Assembly: GCA_955652075.1 (NCBI GenBank)
Contig: CATPAS010000217.1
Coordinates: 1-11,124 of the forward strand
Direction of reading: 5' to 3'
Source: an uncultured Gaiellaceae bacterium
GTDB taxonomy: Bacteria > Actinomycetota > Thermoleophilia > Gaiellales > Gaiellaceae
Length of the DNA stretch: 11,124 nucleotides
A model generated the notes under the pieces. The model did not search any database. It was not told the origin of the DNA and saw nothing but the letters and a program-made list of their open reading frames with translations. The position numbers and the translations under genes were made by a program. How positions within the stretch are numbered: position 1 is the stretch's first letter; the number at the start of each line of letters is the position of its first letter. Positions 5,515 to 11,124 of this stretch are shown here, piece by piece.

Positions 5515-7248
5515 ATGGGCCTTCGAATCTGCCTCGTTACCCCGTTTGCGTGGTCTCAGCCGCACGACGTCAACGAGCACGTGGCGGGCGTTGCGAAGGA
5601 GCTGCGCAAGCTCGGCCATTCAGTTATCGTCCTCGCCTCGTCGAACCGGGCCCGTGACCTCGCGGCCGGGCGGCGGGCGCTGCTCGACGGCCTCGACGAG
5701 GAAGTGATCGCGCTCGGCCCGGCCGTTCCGATCTCGCGCCGCAGCCGGATCGGGGTGCCGGTCGGCGCGCGCGCGAACCTGTCGCTCGCACTCGTGCTCG
5801 GGCGGTTCGACATCGTCCATGGCTTCGAGCCCGGGCTTCCCTCACTTTCCTATCTGGCCTTGCGCGACGCACAAGCAATGACAGTTGCGACATTCCTGAA
5901 TGCCGAGCGGCTCGGCTATCCGCCCGGGCGCGCACAGCGCGACCGCCTGCTCGGGCGCATCGACGCGCTCGTCGCTACCAGTGAGGAGACGGCCGAGGCG
6001 GCCGCCAGCCGCTTCCCGGGTCACTACCGCGTCGTCAGCGAGGGCATCGACCCCGAGCTCTTCCGGCCCGCCAACAAGCGCAGCCTGACCGTGCTCGAGT
6101 GGCGCCCGAACGAGCGTGCGCTTCTCCGCGGCGTGTTTCGCGCGCTCGAGGAGCTGCCGGAGTGGGAGCTCGTCCTGCTGCGCACGAAGCCCCTGGCCGG
6201 CCGACCGACGATCCCGCGCCTCCTACGTGATCGAGTGCATGTGCGAACCGCGCGAGACGGTTCTGCGAGAGCACCGCTGCTCGCGGAGGCGAGCATCTTC
6301 GTCCCGGCGCTCGCCGGGCTCGAGCGCGTGCGGCTCGAAGCATCGGCGTCGGGGTGCGCGGTCGCGTCGCCGCCGGGGACGCGCGAGCAGCCCGAGCTCG
6401 CCGGTGCCGAGGTTGCACGGCTCGCCGAGGACACGGAGTTCCGCGCGCGCAAGGCCGAGCGGGCGCGTGCCGATGTAGAGGGACAGAGCTTCGCCGACGT
6501 GGCGCGCCAGCTCGACGAGCTCTATCGCTCCCTCTCGGAGCGTCGTCAGGCGCCACACCAGCAAGGTGATCCGTTCGCGGACCGCCCCTGGGTTCTCTGC
6601 GACCTGCACATGCACACGAGCTGGTCGCACGACTGTGCCGTCGATCCGGCCGATCTGATCATGCACGGCGAGGCGATCGGGCTCGGCGCGATCGCCGTCA
6701 CGGACCACAACGTGTTCGGCGGGGCCCTCGAGACGAGTGAGCTCGCACGCGACCATGACCTGGTCGTCATCCCCGGCGAGGAGGTGAAGACCGACGGACA
6801 GGGAGAGGTGATCGGTCTGTTCCTCCGCGAGGAGATCCCGGGCGGCAGGTCCTTCGCCGACACGGTGGCGGCCATCAAGGAGCAGGGCGGCCTCGTCTAT
6901 CTTCCGCATCCCTTCGACCGGATGCATTCGATCGCCGACCCAACGACGCTCCAGCGTCATCTGGCGGACATCGACATCTTCGAGGTCTATAACGCGCGTC
7001 TCCTCTTCGACGCCTACAACGACGAGGCACTGCGGTTCGCGCGCAAGTACAACCTGACGATGGGAGCGGGCTCGGACGCGCACGTGCTCCAGGGAGTCGG
7101 GACGGGCGCGGTCCGAATGCGGGCCTTCGAGGGCCCGGAGGAGTTCCTGCTCAGCCTCCGCTCGGCCCAGGTCCTGCGGCGGCCCAAGTCGCTCGTGTAC
7201 CTCCAGTCCCTCAAATGGATGGCCCAGGCCAAGGAACGGGTTCGATAG
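5515..7248 (+). CDS. Glycosyltransferase family 4 (PimA-like) domain fused to a PHP phosphoesterase domain, 577 aa
   Basis: Two-domain cytosolic protein. Residues 1 to about 345 look like a GT-B glycosyltransferase related to phosphatidylinositol mannosyltransferase PimA: an N-terminal LRICLVTPFAW, then EHVAGVAKELRKLGHSVIVLA (21-41), FDIVHGFEPGLPSLSYLAL (98-116), VATF (124-127), VSEGIDPELFRP (174-185) and LEASASGCAVASPPG (274-288). Residues 358-577 form a PHP metal-dependent phosphoesterase domain with DLHMHTSWSHD (His365, His367), VTDHN (Asp397, His398), PGEEV (Glu422, Glu423), His465, Glu490 and SDAH (Asp521, His523), a complete metal-ligand set. In contrast, the GT half lacks the His after ATF (Leu128 here) and the usual Arg/Lys sugar-phosphate residues, so it may be inactive as a transferase. 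Its place just after ino1 suggests a role with inositol lipids. Domain identity is firm; the reaction is unknown. Confidence 0.85.
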   Translation: MGLRICLVTPFAWSQPHDVNEHVAGVAKELRKLGHSVIVLASSNRARDLAAGRRALLDGLDEEVIALGPAVPISRRSRIGVPVGARANLSLALVLGRFDIVHGFEPGLPSLSYLALRDAQAMTVATFLNAERLGYPPGRAQRDRLLGRIDALVATSEETAEAAASRFPGHYRVVSEGIDPELFRPANKRSLTVLEWRPNERALLRGVFRALEELPEWELVLLRTKPLAGRPTIPRLLRDRVHVRTARDGSARAPLLAEASIFVPALAGLERVRLEASASGCAVASPPGTREQPELAGAEVARLAEDTEFRARKAERARADVEGQSFADVARQLDELYRSLSERRQAPHQQGDPFADRPWVLCDLHMHTSWSHDCAVDPADLIMHGEAIGLGAIAVTDHNVFGGALETSELARDHDLVVIPGEEVKTDGQGEVIGLFLREEIPGGRSFADTVAAIKEQGGLVYLPHPFDRMHSIADPTTLQRHLADIDIFEVYNARLLFDAYNDEALRFARKYNLTMGAGSDAHVLQGVGTGAVRMRAFEGPEEFLLSLRSAQVLRRPKSLVYLQSLKWMAQAKERVR

Positions 7249-7267
7249 TCCCGAAATTGGTCTAACC

Positions 7268-7849
7268 GTGCCGGCGACCGACGAGATCTACGAGAAGTAC
7301 CTCCAGAAGGCGATCGTGGAGATCAACGACCTGGCCCACGAGGTGGCCCAGGCCGGCGGCGGCACCCGCGTGCCCATCGTGGGATCCGGCCATCCACTCG
7401 CCGACGTGATGCTGCTCAAATTCAGGCCGCAGCCGGCGGAGGTGCAGGAGGGCGTCGCCTTCTACGGCCGCGCCGGCCAGGCGATCCTGAAGTCGCTTCA
7501 GCGGCTCCACGTCGATCCGATGTCCGTGTACGGGACGAACTGCATCAAGTTCACGGACGGCGACGAGGACGAGTCGCGGCCGTTCCTCACGCGCGAGCTG
7601 CACATCGTGCAGCCAAAGCTCATCGTGGCGATGGGAGAGAACGTTGTCGAGTTCCTCAACTCGATCGCCTTCCCGCTGGCCGATACCGTGGAGTACAAGC
7701 CGGGCGAGCTCCAGCGATACACCGCAACGGTCCAGGTATTGGTTGTCCCCGACATCGACGCGTCGCTCGACGAGGCACCGGCGAAGACTCAGTTTTGGAA
7801 CGCTTTCAAGCCACTCGGCCAATGGTGGGCCGAGCTGCCGCCTTACTAG
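7268..7849 (+). CDS. Divergent uracil-DNA glycosylase superfamily protein, 193 aa
   Basis: It resembles UDG families 4/5. PIVGSGHPLADVMLLKF (36-52) aligns with the VGEAPG block, FYGRAGQAILKSL (65-77) with the FVGRAGQLL block, VYGTNCIKFTDGDE (87-100) with the YITNVVKC block, and RPFLTRELHIVQPKLIVAMG (104-123) with the PKVIVALG block. True family members excise uracil from DNA. Here the signature GEAPG is changed to GSGHP, the HPS catalytic motif near the C-terminus is replaced by PDIDASL (161-167), and only one Cys (92) is present, so the usual four-Cys iron-sulphur cluster cannot form. The fold is likely kept but classic activity is doubtful. The GTG start is 19 bp after the GT-PHP gene. The 3' end overlaps the next gene by 28 bp, suggesting translational coupling. 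Confidence 0.75.
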   Translation: MPATDEIYEKYLQKAIVEINDLAHEVAQAGGGTRVPIVGSGHPLADVMLLKFRPQPAEVQEGVAFYGRAGQAILKSLQRLHVDPMSVYGTNCIKFTDGDEDESRPFLTRELHIVQPKLIVAMGENVVEFLNSIAFPLADTVEYKPGELQRYTATVQVLVVPDIDASLDEAPAKTQFWNAFKPLGQWWAELPPY

Positions 7850-8571
7850 CTCTCGGGACGGCGCTCGGCCTCTACTACCCGTTCCACGACAGGCTGTGGA
7901 AGGCATCGACGTGGTGGGACATCGCGTTCATCGCGCTGGTCCTGATTCCCGCCTGCTTCGCGCTCGTGTGGCTCGTGCTGCCCTTGCACACCGCGCCCGG
8001 GCTGCTGGTGGCGGGCTTCGCGTTCGGCGCGCTCGCGTTCCTGTGCCACTTCGCGGGCTGGAACACGCCGGAGAACTTCTGCAAGCTCTTCGGCGTCACG
8101 GCCGTCGGCTTCTGGTTCCTGCGGTACTTCGAGACGTTGAATTGGGTGGTGCTCGTCGCCCTGATCATTCCCTGGGTCGACGCTTACTCCGTGTGGCGCG
8201 GACCGACGAAGGTGATCGTCAACCAGCACCGGGAGGTCTTCACGAACTTCTCGTTCTCCTTCGCGATTCCGGGCAAGACGTCGGCCGCGAACCTCGGCCT
8301 GCCCGATCTCCTGTTCTTCGCCCTCTTCCTCGCGGCCTCGGTCCGGTGGGAGTTGCGTCCAAGGTTGACGTGGTTGCTGCTGACGCTCTCGTTCGGCGCC
8401 ACGCTCGCGCTCGCGGTCTGGGGTCGGCTCGGCGGGCTACCCGCCCTGCCGCTCCTCGCGCTCGGGTTCCTGCTCGCGAACGGCGACCTGATCTGGACGC
8501 GCTTCAGGCGGGAGCGGGCAGAACGCTCCGAGGAAATCGGAACACATTCTTCTGGTCGTAGCGAGCCTTAG
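7822..8571 (+). CDS. Presenilin/SPP-like putative intramembrane aspartyl protease, 249 aa
   Basis: A multi-pass membrane protein with about eight hydrophobic segments. Its last four carry the hallmarks of presenilin/signal peptide peptidase enzymes in the correct order: Asp120 in a helix (IIPWVDAYSVWRGPTK), then after a 40-residue polar loop the LGLPD motif (Asp162) at the start of the next helix, one plain helix (about 183-200), and a final helix containing LPALP (PALP 207-210). In presenilins the equivalents are YD, GxGD and PALP in helices 6, 7 and 9. The enzymes cleave membrane helices of their substrates. Differences are Val instead of Tyr before the first Asp and GLPD instead of GLGD. 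The ATG at 7822 was chosen because the preceding nine codons of the open frame (from TTG 7795) add no visible family sequence; it overlaps the UDG-like gene by 28 bp. The 3' end overlaps the convergent oxidase gene by 68 bp. The family assignment is by motif only. Confidence 0.6.
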   Translation: MVGRAAALLALGTALGLYYPFHDRLWKASTWWDIAFIALVLIPACFALVWLVLPLHTAPGLLVAGFAFGALAFLCHFAGWNTPENFCKLFGVTAVGFWFLRYFETLNWVVLVALIIPWVDAYSVWRGPTKVIVNQHREVFTNFSFSFAIPGKTSAANLGLPDLLFFALFLAASVRWELRPRLTWLLLTLSFGATLALAVWGRLGGLPALPLLALGFLLANGDLIWTRFRRERAERSEEIGTHSSGRSEP

Positions 8572-10015
8572 TTCTGCGCAACCGCGGCAAGTTCGTCCCG
8601 TAGTACGCGACGTTCGGATGCTCGAGCTCGGGATCGATGTAGTTCTGGTACGCCTGACCTGACACGTAGGGGGCCATCGCCGCACGGAAACCGCGCAGCC
8701 AGTCGGCATCGGCCGCGCCAAAGCTGGCAGCGACGTACTGGATCGAGTAGAGCTGGTCACGATGCACGAATGCGGTTGCGTCTTTTGGGACGCGGTTGAT
8801 CGCGCCGCCGTACGCGTCCATGAGGATGCTGCCGCCGGCGAGCGCCGGATCGTTCTGGCGCTGCTCGATCCGCTGGGTCATGACCTGGATTCCCGCGGCC
8901 GGAACGGGCGTCGCCACGTAGTCCGACTTGGCGAGGAAGTCCGAGCGGCCGATCTCGGCACCCGGCACCCCGATGTGACAACGGGAGACGTCGGAACAGT
9001 TCGACCAGTCGAGAGCCGCGTTGATGAAGGAGCGCGTGCGGATCGTCAGCGTCTGCGGAGCAGCCGCGTTCAACAACGGCTGCAGCAGCGACTGCAGGCC
9101 CGCTTCGCTCCCGAAGTACTGGCCGTTGGACGCCACGATCGGGCCTCCGGGGCCGTCGGTCGCGATCAGGTCACACATCGAGAACAGCTCGTCGGGCGCG
9201 CTCGGTGCCCATGCCTGCCAGGCGGCGACGACCGCGGCGGCATCGCTCCAGCTCCAGGTAGCGCGGTACGTGACGACGTTGCTCGCCGGGTGCGTGTCGA
9301 AGACGAAGCTCGTCACGATGCCCATCTGCCCCGCGCCGCCGCCGCGGCACGCCCAGTAGAGGTCCGGATGTTGTGTCCGGCTCGCGAGGAGCGCCTGCCC
9401 GCTCGCCGTCACGATGGTGAGCCTGCGGACGTTGTCGCAGGTCAGCCCGTACTTGCGGCCGGAGAACCCGTGACCGCCGCCAAGCGTCAGGCCGGCGATG
9501 CCGACGCTCGGGCAAGAGCCGGCGGGGATCATCACTCCCTGATCGAAGAGCGCCTGGTCCACATCGATCAGCCTCGCGCCCGCGCCGATCGTGGCCGTGC
9601 CCGCCGCATGGTTGACGGTGACAGCCCGCATTCGCGTCACGTCGACGACCACTCCCTTGCAGGTCGAGTAACCCGCATAGCTGTGTCCCCCCGAACGCGC
9701 GACGACGCGAATCGAGTGCCGCCGTGACCAGCGCACCGTTCGCCACACGTCCTGAGCCGTCTCGCAGAAGACGATCGCGCCGGGGCGGACGTTGTCGTAG
9801 CGAGGGCTGTAGAGCCGCCGCGCGGTGTCGTAGGCAGTGTGCGCCGGCGTGACGACCGTTCCCTGGACGAGCTGCGCAAGCTCGACGAGCCGCGGGTCGA
9901 CGGTCGACCGCCGGCCGACCGTGATCGACCCTGGGAATGCGACCAGGGCGCCGGCGCCGACCGCGAGCCGGCCGCCGCGGACGAGCAGCTCGCGCCGGTC
10001 GTACGCGCCGGTCAT
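8504..10015 (-). CDS. Tat-exported FAD-linked oxidase of the berberine bridge enzyme (BBE) type, 503 aa
   Basis: A flavoprotein oxidase of the FAD_binding_4 plus BBE class; members oxidise sugars, alcohols or alkaloid-like compounds with O2. The N-terminus DRRELLVRGGRLAVGAGALVAF (positions 6-27) is a twin-arginine signal, so the folded, flavinylated enzyme is probably exported. SGGHSYAGYS gives His111, the 8-alpha-histidyl FAD site, and GSCPSVGIAG gives Cys168, the 6-S-cysteinyl site, so bicovalent FAD is expected. LTLGGGHGFSGRKYG (177-190) follows. The C-terminus has the BBE end pattern QNYIDPELEHPNVAYYGTNL, then RLRRTKARYDQKNVFRFP. The ATG at 10015 forms an ATGA overlap with the stop of the rRNA methyltransferase gene, so it is translated from the same mRNA. 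No Shine-Dalgarno is obvious. Substrate unknown. Confidence 0.92.
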   Translation of the reverse strand: MTGAYDRRELLVRGGRLAVGAGALVAFPGSITVGRRSTVDPRLVELAQLVQGTVVTPAHTAYDTARRLYSPRYDNVRPGAIVFCETAQDVWRTVRWSRRHSIRVVARSGGHSYAGYSTCKGVVVDVTRMRAVTVNHAAGTATIGAGARLIDVDQALFDQGVMIPAGSCPSVGIAGLTLGGGHGFSGRKYGLTCDNVRRLTIVTASGQALLASRTQHPDLYWACRGGGAGQMGIVTSFVFDTHPASNVVTYRATWSWSDAAAVVAAWQAWAPSAPDELFSMCDLIATDGPGGPIVASNGQYFGSEAGLQSLLQPLLNAAAPQTLTIRTRSFINAALDWSNCSDVSRCHIGVPGAEIGRSDFLAKSDYVATPVPAAGIQVMTQRIEQRQNDPALAGGSILMDAYGGAINRVPKDATAFVHRDQLYSIQYVAASFGAADADWLRGFRAAMAPYVSGQAYQNYIDPELEHPNVAYYGTNLPRLRRTKARYDQKNVFRFPRSVLPAPA

Positions 10016-11124
10016 TCCCGCTCGAGCAGGGCCACAGCTTCGACGTGCGGCGTGTGCGGGAACATGTCGACCGGCTTCACGCGCCGGAGCCCGTAGCCGT
10101 ACTCCGCGTGCAGGCGCTTGACGTCGCCCGCGAGTGTCGTGGGATTGCAGCTCACGTAAACGATACGCGGCGCGCCGATCTCGCCCAGGCGCTTCAGCGC
10201 CTTGCCTGCGAGCCCTGCACGTGGCGGGTCGACGACCACCACGTCCGGATCGCCGGCGCGCTCGTGCAGCTCCTCCAGTGCCTGTCCGACATTGCCGGCG
10301 AAGTACGCCGCGTTGCCGATGCCGTTCAGCTCCGCGTTCTCGAGCGCGCACGCGATCGACTCCTCGGAGACGTCGATCCCCCACACCGTGAGGGCGTCCC
10401 GTGCGAGAAGGAGACCGATCGTGCCGATTCCGCAGTAGAGGTCGTACACCGTCTCGTTGCCGGTGAGGCTGGCGAACTCACGCGCGGTCTCGTAGAGCTT
10501 CTCTGCCATCAGCGTGTTCGTCTGCAGGAACGCGTTGGGCCGAACACGGAAGCGCATGCCGCACAGCTGCTCCTCGATCGCCTCCTCTCCCCACAGCAGC
10601 TCCGTGGGGAGATTCGTCGTCACTTCGGCCCGCCCCTCGTTCACCGACCAGTGGATCGAGCGCACTTCCGGGAATTGCCGCAGCGTGTCGACGAACCCAC
10701 CGGCGTCGAACTTCTCGCCGGGGCTCGTGACCAGCTGGACGAGCACCTGACCCGTGTTGCGAGCCTCGCGCACGACGAGGTGCCGAAGGTAGCCCGTGTG
10801 CTCCGCCTGGTCGTATGCGACGAGCTTGTCGCCGTGCGCCCACTCCCGTACGGCGTTGCGGATCGCGTTGCCGAGGTCGGTCGTCAGCCAGCAGTAGTCG
10901 ATCTGGAGCACCTCGTCCCAGCGACCGGCCCAGTGGAGCCCGAGCGTCGGTCCGTCTTCGAGCTGTGTGAACGAGTACTCGAGCTTGTTGCGGTAATGGA
11001 AGATCTCCTCGGCCGGCAAGATCTCCTCGAGCGGCGGCTCGGCGAAGCCGCCGATGCGGCGGAGGGCGTCTCCGACCTGAGCGTGCTTCGCCTCGACCTG
11101 CGCCTCGTAGGAGAGATCCTGGAA
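10012..11124 (-). CDS. rlmD: 23S rRNA (uracil-C5)-methyltransferase RlmD/TrmA family, 5' end missing
   Basis: A SAM-dependent tRNA/rRNA m5U methyltransferase (RumA/RlmD type). 370 codons are visible and the frame stays open to the window edge; the first visible residues, FQDLSYEAQVEAKHAQVGDA, follow the Cys-rich cluster region in this family, so the iron-sulphur part lies just outside. The SAM site is VYDLYCGIGTIGLLLA. VVVDPPRAGL and the catalytic SCNPTTLAGD follow (Cys codon at 10147-10149), and MFPHTPHVE lies near the end. The residue encoded at 11019 is an internal Leu (TTG), not the start. Which uracil is modified cannot be told from the fragment; actinobacterial members are often annotated simply as class I SAM-dependent RNA methyltransferases. 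The stop TGA overlaps the oxidase start. Confidence 0.9.
   Translation of the reverse strand, partial: FQDLSYEAQVEAKHAQVGDALRRIGGFAEPPLEEILPAEEIFHYRNKLEYSFTQLEDGPTLGLHWAGRWDEVLQIDYCWLTTDLGNAIRNAVREWAHGDKLVAYDQAEHTGYLRHLVVREARNTGQVLVQLVTSPGEKFDAGGFVDTLRQFPEVRSIHWSVNEGRAEVTTNLPTELLWGEEAIEEQLCGMRFRVRPNAFLQTNTLMAEKLYETAREFASLTGNETVYDLYCGIGTIGLLLARDALTVWGIDVSEESIACALENAELNGIGNAAYFAGNVGQALEELHERAGDPDVVVVDPPRAGLAGKALKRLGEIGAPRIVYVSCNPTTLAGDVKRLHAEYGYGLRRVKPVDMFPHTPHVEAVALLERE

Noticed and set aside
7644..8561. 305-codon plus-strand frame overlapping the presenilin-like gene
   Set aside because: The translation is Ser/Arg-rich with no membrane segments, whereas the overlapping frame gives coherent helices and the Asp/GLPD/PALP pattern.
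8762..9727. 321-codon open frame on the plus strand opposite the BBE oxidase
   Set aside because: Arg/Asp/Ala-rich shadow of a gene whose FAD motifs are intact on the other strand.
10012..11019. TTG at 11019 as the start of the rRNA methyltransferase
   Set aside because: The 35 codons upstream, to the window edge, are in frame and read FQDLSYEAQ and onward, which is characteristic internal family sequence, so the TTG is an internal Leu codon.

Overview
The window is high-GC DNA from a chromosome that looks actinobacterial, most likely a deep-branching lineage such as Thermoleophilia. This is inferred from gene content (myo-inositol-phosphate synthase plus a mycobacterial-type phosphatidylinositol-phosphate synthase), GTG starts and TANNNT boxes placed for leaderless transcription. 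No RNA genes, insertion sequences, CRISPR arrays or convincing rho-independent terminators were seen. Genes are tightly packed and the largest gap is 138 bp.

Layout. The left edge holds the N-terminus of DnaK (minus). It diverges from a 93-aa two-helix membrane protein (plus), whose 3' end overlaps a convergent EamA/DMT transporter (minus). The transporter diverges across 39 bp from moaA (molybdenum cofactor). Next comes a plus-strand block centred on inositol phospholipids: a PAP2/AUR1-like membrane phosphatase, a CDP-alcohol phosphatidyltransferase of PIP-synthase type, a small GlsB/YeaQ/YmgE-like membrane protein, inositol-3-phosphate synthase (ino1), and a 577-aa protein joining a PimA-like glycosyltransferase domain to a PHP phosphoesterase domain. 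After it lie a divergent uracil-DNA-glycosylase-superfamily protein and an overlapping multi-pass membrane protein with the residue pattern of presenilin/signal-peptide-peptidase aspartyl proteases. The right end is minus strand: an incomplete rlmD/TrmA-family rRNA methyltransferase and, overlapping it by 4 nt (ATGA), a Tat-exported berberine-bridge-type FAD oxidase. The oxidase converges on and overlaps the presenilin-like gene.

How the genes fit together. Ino1 makes inositol-3-phosphate from glucose-6-phosphate. The PIP synthase joins inositol phosphate to CDP-diacylglycerol. The PAP2 protein (or the PHP domain) is a candidate for the unassigned phosphatase that would turn PIP into PI, and the PimA-like domain may act on or sense the product. 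The strongest regulatory signal is a 44-46 bp interrupted palindrome found only upstream of the PIP synthase and of ino1. In both places it is fused to an extended -10 box, which suggests shared control of inositol lipid synthesis. The two most novel items are this palindrome and the presenilin-like membrane protein (membrane Asp, GLPD and PALP in the right order). Five plus-strand genes carry a TANNNT box a few bases upstream of the start; in three the spacing is exactly 6 nt, as expected for leaderless mRNAs.
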